Shown in pieces: positions 1 through 9,781 of a DNA stretch of 64,000 nucleotides; position 1 is the stretch's first letter, and every line of letters starts with the position of its first letter. The translations under genes and the position numbers were made by a program. The notes under the pieces were generated by a model, which saw nothing but the letters and a program-made list of their open reading frames with translations, did not search any database and was not told the DNA's origin. Location: assembly GCF_000272105.2 (NCBI RefSeq), contig NZ_AJZD02000062.1:1-64000 (forward strand), read 5' to 3'. This DNA is from Vibrio splendidus 12E03 (GTDB taxonomy: Bacteria > Pseudomonadota > Gammaproteobacteria > Enterobacterales > Vibrionaceae).

Positions 1-2
1 CG

Positions 3-1028
3 GTTGATTCAACCGCCGAAACGACTTCGAGCGTCCAAACCATTTTAACCGTGGAAACGATGGCCTTGGCGCAATCTTCCTCTTATGCGGTACAGCGTGA
101 ATATGTTGGTGTGGTAAAAGCAGGGCAACAGGCGAATCTTGGTTTTGAATTGGCGGGTAAAGTAAACGAGATTCTAGTGGATGTCGGTGACACAGTAACC
201 GAAGGTCAGCCGTTGATCCGATTGGATACTCAGTTATTGGAAACAGAGTCTAGCCAACTGAAAGCACAGGCTGAAGAAGTCAAAGCACAACTGAGCCTTG
301 TGGCGGCAAACTTGAAGCGTCAACGTTCACTGAAAGCAAAGGGCTTCAGTGCCGAGGCTGAGATTGATTCGTTAACCAGTGAACAGCGCGTGTTGCAGGC
401 GAACTTACTGCGTATTGATGCCTCGGTAAAAGGCAATCAATTGAAGTTGGTTAAGTCGACGGTTCGTGCGCCTTATTCGGGAACGATCGCAACGCGTTTT
501 GTATCGCTAGGTGATGTGGTGAATGTCGGCAATCCGACTCTGACGCTGCTTGCTTCAGAAGGCAAAGAAGCCTTTATCGGCATTCCTGCTCATCAAATGC
601 AAAAAGTGACCTCACTTTCTACACCAAGTATTCGTGTCGGGCGAGACGATTTCGCTGTGAGCCTGCTTAACCCGGGGGCGATGGTGGATACTCAATCTCG
701 CAGTGTTGGCCTACGTTACCTGTTTCCGGAGCAAGCTTCTGTTTTAGAAGGGCAACTTGCGTATCTTAAGTTTGATGAGCAAATTGATGACCAAGGTTAC
801 TGGGTTCCACTCACGGGTTTGATCGATGGTTTACGTGGTGTGTGGAATATCTTCGTTATTGGTGAAGACAATAAGGTTGAACGTCGAAGCGTACAGGTGT
901 TGTTTGCCAACAACCAACAAGCCTACGTGAGCGGTGCAATCAGCGAGGGCGAGCAGGTGATATCCAGTGGTTTACATCGTTTGGTTCCCGGCCAAACCGT
1001 GAAGCCAGCCAGCGTTACTGTTGAATAG
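3..1028 (+). CDS. RND efflux periplasmic adaptor (membrane fusion protein), 5' partial
   Basis: This is the periplasmic adaptor that links an inner-membrane RND pump to an outer-membrane channel. The frame is open from base 3 with no stop, so the gene starts left of the window and the GTG at 51 is probably not its start. A first half-lipoyl segment (around AGKVNEILVDVGDTVTEG), a coiled-coil hairpin rich in Glu, Gln and Lys, and a second half-lipoyl segment (VRAPYSGTIATRF) are visible in the family order, followed by beta-barrel and membrane-proximal parts. It ends 8 bases before the RND pump gene, so the two form an operon. The substrate cannot be read from the sequence. The missing N-terminus should hold the signal peptide or lipobox. 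Confidence 0.9.
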   Translation, partial: VDSTAETTSSVQTILTVETMALAQSSSYAVQREYVGVVKAGQQANLGFELAGKVNEILVDVGDTVTEGQPLIRLDTQLLETESSQLKAQAEEVKAQLSLVAANLKRQRSLKAKGFSAEAEIDSLTSEQRVLQANLLRIDASVKGNQLKLVKSTVRAPYSGTIATRFVSLGDVVNVGNPTLTLLASEGKEAFIGIPAHQMQKVTSLSTPSIRVGRDDFAVSLLNPGAMVDTQSRSVGLRYLFPEQASVLEGQLAYLKFDEQIDDQGYWVPLTGLIDGLRGVWNIFVIGEDNKVERRSVQVLFANNQQAYVSGAISEGEQVISSGLHRLVPGQTVKPASVTVE

Positions 1029-1036
1029 GAAATAGT

Positions 1037-4000
1037 ATGAAAATCATAGAGACTATTTCTAACACTCGATTGCTTATCTTAATGACCGCACTGCTCATGG
1101 TGAGTGGCATTTCGGCGTTTATGACTCTGCCTCGTGCAGAAGACCCGGTCATCATCAACCGCTACGCGAACATCACAACCAGCTTCCCCGGCGCCAGTGC
1201 CGAGCGTGTTGAAACCTTGGTTACTGAGGTTATTGAGAATAAGCTGCGTGAACTGAGTGAAGTTAAACTCGTCAGCTCGACGTCAAGACCGGGTGTGTCG
1301 ATTGTTACTTTGGAACTCAATGATGTGATTACCGAGCCTGAGCCGGTTTGGTCTCAAGCTCGTGACAAGCTGTCTGACATCGAATCCATTTTGCCTGCGG
1401 GCTCTCATTCTCCCGATTTCGATAGCGACCATACCTATGCTTTCACAACTATCGCATCTCTAACTTGGGCTGGTGCAGGTGAGCCTGACCGATTAACGCT
1501 GGGTCGTTATGCCAAAGAACTCGCTAAGCGATTGCGAACCTTGTCGGGCACCGAATTCGTTGATGAATACGGGATGCCACAAGAAGAGATTCAAATCAGT
1601 TTACGCACTGCCGATGCTGCCGCGCTTGGTCGTTCAAGTGCCAATATCGCAGAATCTTTGGAAGGGGCGGATGCGAAAAACTCTGCCGGAGAATTAGTCA
1701 GTGTTTATTCTCGCTTTGGCTTAGAGATTAAGTCTGAGCTTGATTCCATTGAACGTATTAAACAAGTGCCGATAGCCACCGACAGCAATGGTCACATCAT
1801 CCGTATGGAAGACATTGCTTCTGTGAAACGTGGTGAGAAAACCCCACAAGACCAGATTGCCATTATTGATGGTGAGCCGGGTGTGATTGTCGCAGCGAGA
1901 ATGCACCCTGATCTCCGAGTCGATAACTGGACGTCGCGAGCCAACGCGCTCATCAGTCGATTTGAGCAAGAGTTGCCGAGCAATATTCAGGTCAACGTGC
2001 TTTTCAATCAACAAGGGTATACCGAAACTCGCTTAGACGATTTAGGCAAAAGCTTGATGATCGGTTTCGGCTTGATCTTAATTGTGCTGTTTGTCACCTT
2101 GGGCGTTCGCGCCGCGATCTTAGTGGCAATTTCTCTGCCGTTAACCTCATTATTGACCCTGTCGATCATGAAAATGACCGGTGTGCCGATTAACCAAATG
2201 TCGGTGACGGGCCTAATTGTGGCGCTCGGAATCATGGTAGATAACGCGGTGGTGATGGTCGATACCATTCAAGCTTACCGCCTGAAAGGACAACATCGAG
2301 CCGAAGCAACCATGAATGCGTTGAAACATTTATGGGTGCCGCTACTGGGGTCAACATTAACCACGGTATTGGCGTTTGCCCCGATCATTCTGATGCCGGG
2401 CGCATCGGGTGAGTTTGTGGGAGGAATTGCGATTACCGTTTCTTTCTCGTTGATCGGTTCTTACATTATTTCGCACACCTTGATTGCGGGCTTGGCGACC
2501 AAGTTATTGCCGAAACAACTCAGTGATGTCGACAAGAAAGGGCAGCACCATTGGTATATGACGGGTTTGAGAATTCCTGCTTTGACGCGCTGGTTCTCGT
2601 CTTCTGTCCGTTTTGGTGTCACGCATCCAATTATCACGATTGCTTTGGTGTTGTTGGTTCCGTTTACTGGTTACTGGAGTATGTCTCAGCTGACTGAGCA
2701 ATTCTTCCCGCCATCAGACCGAGACATGTTTGAGATTCAGGTTTATATGCCACCTCAAGCGAGCATTTATGCGACCAAGAATACCTCTGAGAAAATCGAC
2801 GACATTATTCATCGTTACCCCGAAGTCGAGCGTATTGACTGGCTAGTAGGAGCGAACTTCCCATCGTTCTATTACAACCTGCAAGCAAGGCAAAATAACG
2901 CGCCGTACTTCTCGCAAGCAATGGTGAAAACAGAAAATTTTGATCAAGCCAATGCGCTAATTCCTGAACTTCAAAAGGTGCTAGATAAAGAAGTACCACA
3001 GGCGCAGATCTTGGTGAGAAAGCTTAACCAAGGGCCTCCATTTACCGCGCCAGTAGAACTGCGTGTGTATGGTGAAAACCTCGATACCTTAAAAGCGATT
3101 GGTGAGGATGTGCGCTTGATTCTGGCAGGAGTTCCTCATGTGACTCACACAAGGGAAACACTGCAACCGGGTACACCTAAGGTGTGGTTGAAGGTCGATG
3201 AAGACACCGCGAAACTTAACGGTATTTCATTGAACCAGTTTGCTGGCATGCTGCAAACCACGCTGACAGGTCGCGAAAGTGGCTCGGTAATTGAGGGCAG
3301 TGAATCGGTGCCAATTCGTGTTCGTGTTGCGGATGACGCACGTGAAAACTTAGCGCACTTAAGTAATATTCGCTTGCCAATCAGTTCTGAGGTGTATTCA
3401 ACTGGCATCAATGTGTCGACTCTGGCTGAGCTTGAATTGACGACCAGTCGTGGTGCGATTACTCGTCGTAACGGGCAGCGTGTGAATACCATCGAGGGTT
3501 ACATTGAAGCGGGTGTCTTACCTCAAACCGTACTTAATGAATTCCAAAAACGCCTAGCAGACTATGAGATGCCATCGGGCTACACGATTGGCTTTGGTGG
3601 CGAATCCGCTGAACGAGACAATTCAGTCAATAGCCTGATCTCGAATGTCGCCGTTGTGGTGGTATTGATGGTGTTGGTGGTGGTGATGTCGTTCAACTCG
3701 TTCCGAATGAGTAGCATCATCTTCATGGTCGCAGGATTGGCAGGTGGGCTAGGGCTGTTGTCGGTATGGATCTTCGGTTATCCGTTTGGCTTTACCGTGA
3801 TCATCGCCATGCTCGGGATTGCGGGCTTAGCGATTAACGCCGCCATCGTGATTCTGACGGAATTGAAACTCGATAAGCAAGCTTCATCAGGCAATGTGGA
3901 TGCGGTAGTTGAGGCAGTGATGTCGTGTACTCGTCATATCAGCTCGACCACGATTACAACCGTTGGCGGCTTTATGCCGTTGATTATTGCTGGTGGCGGT

Positions 4001-4135
4001 TTCTGGCCTCCTTTTGCGGTCGCGATTGTCGGCGGTACAGTATTAACCACTCTTATCTCGTTCTACTTTGTGCCTGTGGTTTATCATTTGATGACTAAAA
4101 ATCAGCGCAAAACCGTCGTCGAACCAACAGCATAA
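1037..4135 (+). CDS. RND-family efflux pump, inner-membrane permease (AcrB-like)
   Basis: This 1032-residue protein is a proton-driven RND exporter of the AcrB/HAE1 type, full length for the family. It has the N-terminal helix followed by a large periplasmic loop (GASAERVETLVTEVIENKL), a central block of helices from about residue 335, a second periplasmic loop, and a second helix block near the C-terminus. The TM4 proton-relay motif reads GIMVDNAVVMVD at about residues 399-410, so the acidic pair of AcrB is Asp-Asn here; this variant occurs in many RND subgroups. It follows the adaptor gene by 8 bases with a GGAAATAGT leader. No outer-membrane channel gene follows; the channel may be shared (TolC-like). 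The substrate is unknown. Confidence 0.93.
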   Translation: MKIIETISNTRLLILMTALLMVSGISAFMTLPRAEDPVIINRYANITTSFPGASAERVETLVTEVIENKLRELSEVKLVSSTSRPGVSIVTLELNDVITEPEPVWSQARDKLSDIESILPAGSHSPDFDSDHTYAFTTIASLTWAGAGEPDRLTLGRYAKELAKRLRTLSGTEFVDEYGMPQEEIQISLRTADAAALGRSSANIAESLEGADAKNSAGELVSVYSRFGLEIKSELDSIERIKQVPIATDSNGHIIRMEDIASVKRGEKTPQDQIAIIDGEPGVIVAARMHPDLRVDNWTSRANALISRFEQELPSNIQVNVLFNQQGYTETRLDDLGKSLMIGFGLILIVLFVTLGVRAAILVAISLPLTSLLTLSIMKMTGVPINQMSVTGLIVALGIMVDNAVVMVDTIQAYRLKGQHRAEATMNALKHLWVPLLGSTLTTVLAFAPIILMPGASGEFVGGIAITVSFSLIGSYIISHTLIAGLATKLLPKQLSDVDKKGQHHWYMTGLRIPALTRWFSSSVRFGVTHPIITIALVLLVPFTGYWSMSQLTEQFFPPSDRDMFEIQVYMPPQASIYATKNTSEKIDDIIHRYPEVERIDWLVGANFPSFYYNLQARQNNAPYFSQAMVKTENFDQANALIPELQKVLDKEVPQAQILVRKLNQGPPFTAPVELRVYGENLDTLKAIGEDVRLILAGVPHVTHTRETLQPGTPKVWLKVDEDTAKLNGISLNQFAGMLQTTLTGRESGSVIEGSESVPIRVRVADDARENLAHLSNIRLPISSEVYSTGINVSTLAELELTTSRGAITRRNGQRVNTIEGYIEAGVLPQTVLNEFQKRLADYEMPSGYTIGFGGESAERDNSVNSLISNVAVVVVLMVLVVVMSFNSFRMSSIIFMVAGLAGGLGLLSVWIFGYPFGFTVIIAMLGIAGLAINAAIVILTELKLDKQASSGNVDAVVEAVMSCTRHISSTTITTVGGFMPLIIAGGGFWPPFAVAIVGGTVLTTLISFYFVPVVYHLMTKNQRKTVVEPTA

Positions 4136-4153
4136 TCTCTTCTTTGGTAACCC

Positions 4154-4179
4154 TTACTCCTCTCTATTGAGGGGAGTAA
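4154..4179 (+). terminator. Stem-loop after the RND operon
   Basis: The arms TTACTCCTCTC and GAGGGGAGTAA form an 11-pair stem (one G-T pair) around a TATT loop, 18 bases after the pump stop codon. No T-run follows, so it is either a weak or Rho-assisted terminator or a 3' end stabiliser. Confidence 0.4.
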
Positions 4180-4618
4180 CACCCACTTAAAACCCATCAA
4201 AATACTCATGAAATCGGCTTTTTATCCCCATTTCTGTCCGTTTTCTGCTGCGTATAACTGACATGATTATCATAAAAAGCAGGGTGTTATTTGAATACCT
4301 GATGGGTTGCTGTCTGAAGTGATGTCTTTTCTAAATACCTTTAAAATCTTATGTGAATTCATAAATTTGACAGTAATCACACTTTGCTTAATTCGCTCTT
4401 TCTAATGTAATCAATCATTATTGTTTTTACTGCGTGTTTACTTTTCTCTCTCCCGTTTCGCTTTAATCCTTTTCCGCACATGGCTCGACTCGTGTGGCAC
4501 GTTCATGTTGTGCGTCTGAATTGCATCAATTTCCTACATCTTACTTTCATAACTGGAAGGTTAGTTTCCAAGTTTGTTTGGTGAGCTTTCAATTTCAACT
4601 CCTCATAATGTGCCAAAT

Positions 4619-4647
4619 GTAACAATGTATTTCAAAGTGTAACAATT
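4619..4647 (+). promoter_or_regulatory. Paired TGTAACAAT direct repeats in the cyo leader
   Basis: Two exact copies of TGTAACAAT start at 4619 and 4639, exactly 20 bases (two helical turns) apart, in the AT-rich part of the leader. Such spacing suits binding of one regulator on one DNA face. The regulator is unknown. Confidence 0.3.
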
Positions 4648-4721
4648 AAGTCATATTTTTTGTGTGGTTTTAACCGTGCGGCAATGTTTCGGCTACGCAG
4701 CACTGTCGTTTTAACTTGGCA

Positions 4722-4751
4722 GTTCAACTGTTCAACTGTCGACTGTTCAAG
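4722..4751 (+). repeat. Short GTTCAACT repeat cluster
   Basis: Two perfect tandem copies of GTTCAACT (4722-4737) are followed by the related units GTCGACT and GTTCAAG up to 4751. The cluster sits about 130 bases before cyoA. It could be a regulator-binding array or a chance microrepeat. Confidence 0.4.
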
Positions 4752-4878
4752 ATAGTGGCTAATTCCGTTTCGCTTTGAGATGCGTCGTTTCACATGCTCA
4801 ACACATAAATATTCTAATGACCATGACAACCAGTACTCGGGCGTTCGTTCTGAGGCTGGATAACCATCGAGAAAGTTA

Positions 4879-5775
4879 ATGGAAGCTTCAAGATATAAAC
4901 ACATTTTATCGAGAGCAAATCTGTCGAGGATTGGTTTGGTGGGAACCGTCCTGATGCTCGAAGGATGTAACTCCGCATTGCTCGACCCAAAAGGTAGCGT
5001 TGGCGTTCAGGAAAAGGAGCTGATTATTACGGCTCTGTTACTGATGCTGATTGTCGTCATCCCCGTGATTCTGATGACCATCTACTTTGCCTATAGATAC
5101 CGCGAAAGTAATACCACAGAAGAGTATGCACCTGACTGGGCGCACTCAACCAAGATCGAAGTGGTGGTATGGACGATTCCAATAATCATTATTGCGATTC
5201 TGGCCACCATCACTTGGCGAACAACACACGAACTAGAGCCTTCCAAGCCTCTGGAGAGTGACGTTAAGCCTATGGTGATCGAAGTAGTCTCTCTGGACTG
5301 GAAGTGGCTGTTCATCTATCCGGAGCAAAACATTGCGACGGTTAACTATGTTGCGTTCCCGAAAGATGTACCGGTGACGTTTAAGCTGACTTCAGACAAC
5401 ATCATGAACGCGTTCTTTATCCCACGTCTTGGTTCGCAGATCTACGCGATGCCGGGAATGGTGACCAAGCTGAACTTGATTGCTAACCATGAAGGTGACT
5501 TCAAAGGTTTTGCGTCTAACTACAGTGGTAAAGGGTTCTCTCAAATGAAATTCACCGCATCAGCCATGCCTGATCAAGTGGCGTTTCTAAACTGGGTGGA
5601 AAAAGTGAAAGCAAGCCCGGACCGTATTGAAGATTGGGAGCAATTCCGTTCTTTGGCTGCGCCGAGTGTGGCTGAACCTGTGACCCTGTTCTCCAGTATC
5701 CCACCATTTTTATTCACTGATGTTGTGACCCAGCACCCTGGTTCAATGAACTGTTTGCCGGAAACCCAAGGATAA
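4879..5775 (+). CDS. cyoA: Cytochrome bo3 ubiquinol oxidase subunit II
   Basis: This 298-residue lipoprotein is the quinol-oxidase subunit II. After the signal segment the mature start [10 protein letters not shown] (Cys30) is the same as I recall for E. coli CyoA. Two membrane helices follow (about 45-70 and 88-110), then the cupredoxin domain with [13 protein letters not shown]. The CuA ligands of cytochrome c oxidases are absent, as expected for a quinol oxidase. The lipobox reads L-E-G-C, with an unusual Glu at -2. The ATG at 4879 has only a weak SD (GAGAAAG), but it gives a signal peptide of normal length. The gene is first in cyoABCDE, 5 bases before cyoB. Confidence 0.95.
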   Translation: MEASRYKHILSRANLSRIGLVGTVLMLEGCNSALLDPKGSVGVQEKELIITALLLMLIVVIPVILMTIYFAYRYRESNTTEEYAPDWAHSTKIEVVVWTIPIIIIAILATITWRTTHELEPSKPLESDVKPMVIEVVSLDWKWLFIYPEQNIATVNYVAFPKDVPVTFKLTSDNIMNAFFIPRLGSQIYAMPGMVTKLNLIANHEGDFKGFASNYSGKGFSQMKFTASAMPDQVAFLNWVEKVKASPDRIEDWEQFRSLAAPSVAEPVTLFSSIPPFLFTDVVTQHPGSMNCLPETQG

Positions 5776-5780
5776 TCGTC

Positions 5781-7868
5781 ATGTTTGGAAGATTAACTCT
5801 AGACTCAATTCCCTACCACGAACCCATTATTTTGTTCACGTTAACCATGATCGCTTTAGTGGGTGGTTTAGTGGTGTATGCGGTAACCAAAGCCGGTAAG
5901 TGGCAATACCTTTGGAATGAATGGTTTACTTCTGTAGACCACAAAAAATTGGGCTTCATGTACATTGCGGTCGCGATGGTGATGTTAGTTCGTGGCTTTG
6001 CCGATGCCGTCATGATGCGTAGTCAGCAATTGCTATCCGCAGCGGGTGAGACAGGCTATTTACCGCCACATCACTATGACCAGATCTTCACGGCTCACGG
6101 CGTGATCATGATTTTCTTCGTCGCGATGCCTTTGGTTATCGGTTTGATGAACATCATTGTGCCGCTGCAAATTGGTGCTCGTGATGTTGCGTTCCCTTAT
6201 CTGAATAACTTGAGCTTCTGGCTGTTTGTAGTGGGTATCATCCTAACCAACATGTCACTGGGCTTAGGTGAATTTGGCCGTACGGGTTGGTTGGCGTATC
6301 CGCCGTTGTCTGGCATTGAGGCAAGTCCGGGAGTCGGGGTCGATTATTGGATATGGGCGCTGCAAATATCCGGTGTGGGTACCACGTTAACGGGTGTGAA
6401 CTTCTTCGCGACTATTTTGCGCATGCGTACTCCGTCTATGCCAATGATGAAGATGCCTGTATTCACGTGGGCATCTTTGTGTGCCAACATCCTGATCATC
6501 ATCTCTTTCCCAATCCTAACGGTAACCATCGCGTTACTGACTTTGGATAGATACATCGGCACGCACTTTTTCACCAACGACCTTGGTGGCAACGTGATGA
6601 TGTATGTGAACCTGATTTGGGCATGGGGACACCCTGAGGTGTACATCCTAATTTTGCCTATCTTCGGCGTGTTCTCTGAAGTGACTGCAACCTTCTCTCG
6701 CAAAAAACTGTTTGGTTATACCTCACTGGTATGGGCAACGGTGGCGATCACTATTTTAGCGTTTGTGGTTTGGCTGCATCACTTCTTCACTATGGGTTCT
6801 GGCGCTAACGTGAATGCCTTCTTCGGCATCGCGACCATGATTATCTCTATCCCAACCGGGGTTAAGATCTTCAACTGGCTATTCACCATGTACAAAGGTC
6901 GTATCCGCTTCACCACGCCAATGATGTGGACAGTGGGCTTCCTAATCACCTTTACCGTGGGTGGTATGACGGGCGTATTGATGGCAGTACCGGGCGCAGA
7001 TTTCATTCTGCATAACTCAGTATTCCTGATTGCTCACTTCCACAACGTAATCATCGGTGGTGTTGTCTTCGGTTGTTTTGCTGCGATTGGTTACTGGTTC
7101 CCGAAAGCGACTGGTTTCACTCTGAACGAGCTGTGGGGCAAACGCGCATTCTACTGCTGGATCATCGGTTTCTTGATGGCGTTCTTGCCACTTTACGCTC
7201 TGGGCTTTATGGGCATGACGCGTCGTTTGAGCCAAGACATTAACCCTGAGTTCTTCCCTCTACTGGCGGTTGCGGCTGCTGGTACGGGCGTGATTGCGAT
7301 GGGTGTGGTGTGTCAGTTCGTTCAGATTTACGTGAGTGTTCGTGACCGCGACCAAAACCGAGATCTAACCGGTGACCCATGGGGTGGACGTACCTTTGAA
7401 TGGGCAACGTCTTCACCACCGCCGTTCTACAACTTTGCAAAACTGCCCAAGGGCGATGAGATCGATTCGTTCTGGTATCAAAAGCAAAGTGGTGAGTTTG
7501 ACCCGACTCAGGAAGAAGAATACGAACGTATTCACATGCCGAAGAATACACCGACAGGTATCTATGTGTCTGCATGGGCATTGGCATTTGGCTTCGCGAT
7601 GATCTGGTACATCTGGTGGCTAGCGGCTGCAAGCTTAGTGGGCATCGTGGTGACGTGTATTCAACACAGCTACAACGACGATGTGGACTACTACGTGGAA
7701 GTTGAAGAGATCAAAGCGATTGAAGCGGCTCGACGTGCACAGCTTGAAGAAGCAAAGAAACAGTCAGTGAAAGGCGACAACTCTGGTCGTGGTAACAGCG
7801 CTGACAGTGATGCTGATAGTGGTAATAACGACAATAAAGATGATTTGGAGACGACGTATGCAAGCTAA
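5781..7868 (+). CDS. cyoB: Cytochrome bo3 ubiquinol oxidase subunit I
   Basis: This is the heme-copper catalytic subunit, which oxidises ubiquinol, reduces oxygen to water and pumps protons. The key residues are visible: His106 in FTAHGVIM (low-spin heme), WAWGHPEVY (CuB His with the His-Tyr crosslink pair), the HHFF pair (CuB ligands), and HFHNVIIGG (heme ligands). At 695 residues it is longer than E. coli CyoB (about 663). The excess is a C-terminal tail rich in Glu, Lys, Asn, Asp and Ser after the last helix, which looks disordered. Its last 11 bases overlap the cyoC start. Confidence 0.96.
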   Translation: MFGRLTLDSIPYHEPIILFTLTMIALVGGLVVYAVTKAGKWQYLWNEWFTSVDHKKLGFMYIAVAMVMLVRGFADAVMMRSQQLLSAAGETGYLPPHHYDQIFTAHGVIMIFFVAMPLVIGLMNIIVPLQIGARDVAFPYLNNLSFWLFVVGIILTNMSLGLGEFGRTGWLAYPPLSGIEASPGVGVDYWIWALQISGVGTTLTGVNFFATILRMRTPSMPMMKMPVFTWASLCANILIIISFPILTVTIALLTLDRYIGTHFFTNDLGGNVMMYVNLIWAWGHPEVYILILPIFGVFSEVTATFSRKKLFGYTSLVWATVAITILAFVVWLHHFFTMGSGANVNAFFGIATMIISIPTGVKIFNWLFTMYKGRIRFTTPMMWTVGFLITFTVGGMTGVLMAVPGADFILHNSVFLIAHFHNVIIGGVVFGCFAAIGYWFPKATGFTLNELWGKRAFYCWIIGFLMAFLPLYALGFMGMTRRLSQDINPEFFPLLAVAAAGTGVIAMGVVCQFVQIYVSVRDRDQNRDLTGDPWGGRTFEWATSSPPPFYNFAKLPKGDEIDSFWYQKQSGEFDPTQEEEYERIHMPKNTPTGIYVSAWALAFGFAMIWYIWWLAAASLVGIVVTCIQHSYNDDVDYYVEVEEIKAIEAARRAQLEEAKKQSVKGDNSGRGNSADSDADSGNNDNKDDLETTYAS

Positions 7869-8475
7869 TACTCCGTCACACACTTATGATCTTGCACACT
7901 CGCATGATCATCACCACGAAGCTGCGGGCAATAAGTTGTTTGGCTTCTGGGTTTACCTGATGAGTGACTGTGTCCTGTTTGCCACGCTTTTCGCGACTTA
8001 TGCCGTGCTTGAGAGTGGATCAATAGCAGGGCCGACAGGTAAAGACATCTTTGAACTGCCGTTCGTGTTTGTCGAAACCATGATGCTGCTGTTCAGTAGT
8101 ATCACCTTCGGTTTTGGCATGATTGCGATGAAGCGCAAAGATGTGACCGGATTGAAGCGATGGATAAAAGTCACTTTTGTATTGGGTTTAGCCTTTATCT
8201 GTATGGAAGTGTATGAATTTCATCACTTGATTGCAGAAGGCTATGGTCCTCAAGAGAGTGCATTTCTTTCTGCGTTCTTTACCTTGGTTGGCACACACGG
8301 TTTGCACGTAACGTTCGGTCTGATTTGGATGGCGGTGGCGTATCACCAGCTTTCAAGCAAAGGCTTGAACGACAACATGTCGGTGCGTTTCCAGTGCTTA
8401 AGCCTGTTCTGGCATTTCCTTGATATCGTTTGGATTTGCGTATTTACCATCGTGTACTTAATGGGGGTGATGTAA
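7858..8475 (+). CDS. cyoC: Cytochrome bo3 ubiquinol oxidase subunit III
   Basis: This 205-residue, five-helix protein matches subunit III in length (E. coli CyoC is 204). The ATG at 7858 is chosen because it gives the family-like start [20 protein letters not shown]; longer frames upstream lie inside cyoB. The His-rich N-terminus is cytosolic. The gene overlaps cyoB by 11 bases and shares one base of its stop with the cyoD start (TAATG), which suggests translational coupling. It stabilises the proton-pumping core and has no metal centre. Confidence 0.95.
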   Translation: MQANTPSHTYDLAHSHDHHHEAAGNKLFGFWVYLMSDCVLFATLFATYAVLESGSIAGPTGKDIFELPFVFVETMMLLFSSITFGFGMIAMKRKDVTGLKRWIKVTFVLGLAFICMEVYEFHHLIAEGYGPQESAFLSAFFTLVGTHGLHVTFGLIWMAVAYHQLSSKGLNDNMSVRFQCLSLFWHFLDIVWICVFTIVYLMGVM

Positions 8476-8786
8476 TGGAACAGCATCTAGACAGCGGTGC
8501 AACGGATTATGTGAAAGGCTTTATTGCGTCACTAATTCTGACCATTATTCCGTTCTACATTGTGTGGGCACATGCGCTACCAAGCACGGAAACTTACGTG
8601 ATCTTGTTCGGTTGTGCGCTGGTGCAAATCTTTGTCCACTTTAAGTACTTCTTGCATATGGAAGCGAAATCTTCCGATGGGCGTTGGAACTTAGTGTCAC
8701 TGATGTTTACTGCCATTGTTGTATTGATTCTTATCGCAGGCTCGGTATGGATCATCTACAACATGAACGTCAACATGAAGTTGTAG
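8475..8786 (+). CDS. cyoD: Cytochrome bo3 ubiquinol oxidase subunit IV
   Basis: This 103-residue protein has three membrane helices (about 14-35, 42-62 and 75-98), typical of subunit IV, which helps assemble the CuB centre. The start at 8475 overlaps the cyoC stop by one base and gives [16 protein letters not shown]. The motif QIFVHFKYFLHM is characteristic of CyoD. cyoE begins 8 bases downstream. Confidence 0.94.
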   Translation: MEQHLDSGATDYVKGFIASLILTIIPFYIVWAHALPSTETYVILFGCALVQIFVHFKYFLHMEAKSSDGRWNLVSLMFTAIVVLILIAGSVWIIYNMNVNMKL

Positions 8787-8794
8787 GCCAAGGT

Positions 8795-9664
8795 ATGCTG
8801 AAAAAATATTTGTCTATTACCAAACCGGGCATCATTTTCGGCAACCTGATTTCTGTTGCGGCGGGGTTCTTTCTCGCCGCAAAAACAGAACCAGCCAGTG
8901 CGATGTTGTTACTGACGACATTAGCGGGTGTAGGGCTTGTGATTGCATCAGGTTGTGTGGTGAATAACATCTTTGACCGCGATATCGACCAGAAAATGAA
9001 ACGTACCCAGAACCGTGAGTTGGTTCAGGGTAATATCAATACAGATGTCGCATTTATCTATGCGTTAGTCATGTTGTTGGCAGGCACGGCGTTGCTGTTT
9101 CAATTCGTTAATCCGATGTCTGCGGTGGTGGTGTTGCTTGGTTATGTGTTCTACGTCTTTTTCTACACCATGTGGTACAAGCGTAATTCCGTTTACGGCA
9201 CCTTAGTGGGCAGTATTTCTGGCGCGGTTCCGCCATTAGTTGGTTACCTTGGTGTGACGAATTACTTGAGCTTAGAAGCGGTTTTGCTGTTCATCATGTT
9301 CTGCTTATGGCAAATGCCACACTCGTATGCGATTGCGATGTTCCGCATTCAAGATTACCGCGATGCAGGCATTCCAGTACTACCGGTAAAAGAGGGGGTC
9401 GATAAGGCCCACAAACATATGAAAGCGTACGTGGTTGCTTTTGGCGCGGTTGCTCTTGGGCTGTTCTTGCTCGGAGAAGCGGGCTACGAATACTTAGCGG
9501 TGTCGGCGGCCGTTTGCTTTATGTGGACCAAAGTGACATTCCGCAAAGTCGATTGCCTCAACTACATTCAGTGGTCAAAGACCGTCTTCAAGGTCTCTCT
9601 GCTGGTGGTAATGAGCATCAGTGGCGTACTCGGGCTAGAACTGATTCCGTTGCCTTTTTCATAA
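8795..9664 (+). CDS. cyoE: Protoheme IX farnesyltransferase (heme O synthase)
   Basis: This UbiA-type membrane prenyltransferase adds a farnesyl group to protoheme to make heme O for subunit I. The 289-residue product starts MLKKYLSITKPGIIFGNL at 8795. It carries the Asp-rich prenyl-diphosphate motif NNIFDRDID and the second conserved patch DYRDAGIPVLP. About nine membrane helices are evident. It closes the cyo operon and is followed by a clear intrinsic terminator. Confidence 0.96.
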   Translation: MLKKYLSITKPGIIFGNLISVAAGFFLAAKTEPASAMLLLTTLAGVGLVIASGCVVNNIFDRDIDQKMKRTQNRELVQGNINTDVAFIYALVMLLAGTALLFQFVNPMSAVVVLLGYVFYVFFYTMWYKRNSVYGTLVGSISGAVPPLVGYLGVTNYLSLEAVLLFIMFCLWQMPHSYAIAMFRIQDYRDAGIPVLPVKEGVDKAHKHMKAYVVAFGAVALGLFLLGEAGYEYLAVSAAVCFMWTKVTFRKVDCLNYIQWSKTVFKVSLLVVMSISGVLGLELIPLPFS

Positions 9665-9688
9665 GGTAAATCGCGAGTATGACAAAAG

Positions 9689-9720
9689 CCGAGCTATATT
9701 GAATAGCTCGGTTTTTCTTT
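9689..9720 (+). terminator. Terminator of cyoABCDE
   Basis: The arms CCGAGCTAT and ATAGCTCGG form a perfect 9-pair stem with loop ATTGA, followed by TTTTTCTTT. It lies 24 bases after the cyoE stop. Confidence 0.9.
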
Positions 9721-9781
9721 ATCAGCTTATTGCTTGTTGATCAGCGCTAATCGCTTGGTGTGTACTTAATATCTGCGCTTT

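Larger units (their letters stand above)
4136..4878. other. Long non-coding leader between RND pump and cyo operon
   Basis: No convincing gene lies in these 743 bases. They hold a stem-loop just after the pump gene (4154-4179), a Fur-like palindromic core ATGATTATCAT at 4263-4273, two copies of TGTAACAAT 20 bases apart (4619-4627 and 4639-4647), and a cluster of GTTCAACT-type repeats at 4722-4751. The promoter of the cyo operon must lie here because the pump is separated from cyoA by the whole stretch. An AT-rich zone at 4600-4665 is the most promoter-like part. Which regulators act here cannot be assigned from sequence alone. Confidence 0.6.

Noticed and set aside
1721..2014. Leftward open frames inside the RND pump gene
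   Set aside because: Shadows of a long conserved gene; the coding-strand protein is full length without interruption.
4632..4904. Leftward 90-residue open frame in the cyo leader
   Set aside because: It overlaps the cyoA start, has no ribosome-binding site before its ATG, and covers the likely cyo promoter region. No recognisable domain.
6344..6703. Leftward 119-residue open frame inside cyoB
   Set aside because: It is entirely antisense to the catalytic core of cyoB and reads as reverse-frame codons of conserved helices.
7240..7632. Leftward 130-residue open frame inside cyoB
   Set aside because: Antisense shadow of a conserved gene, with low-complexity Gln/Pro/His content and no start signal.
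7789..7857. Extended N-terminus for CyoC
   Set aside because: The upstream start lies deep inside cyoB; the ATG at 7858 gives the family length and N-terminus.
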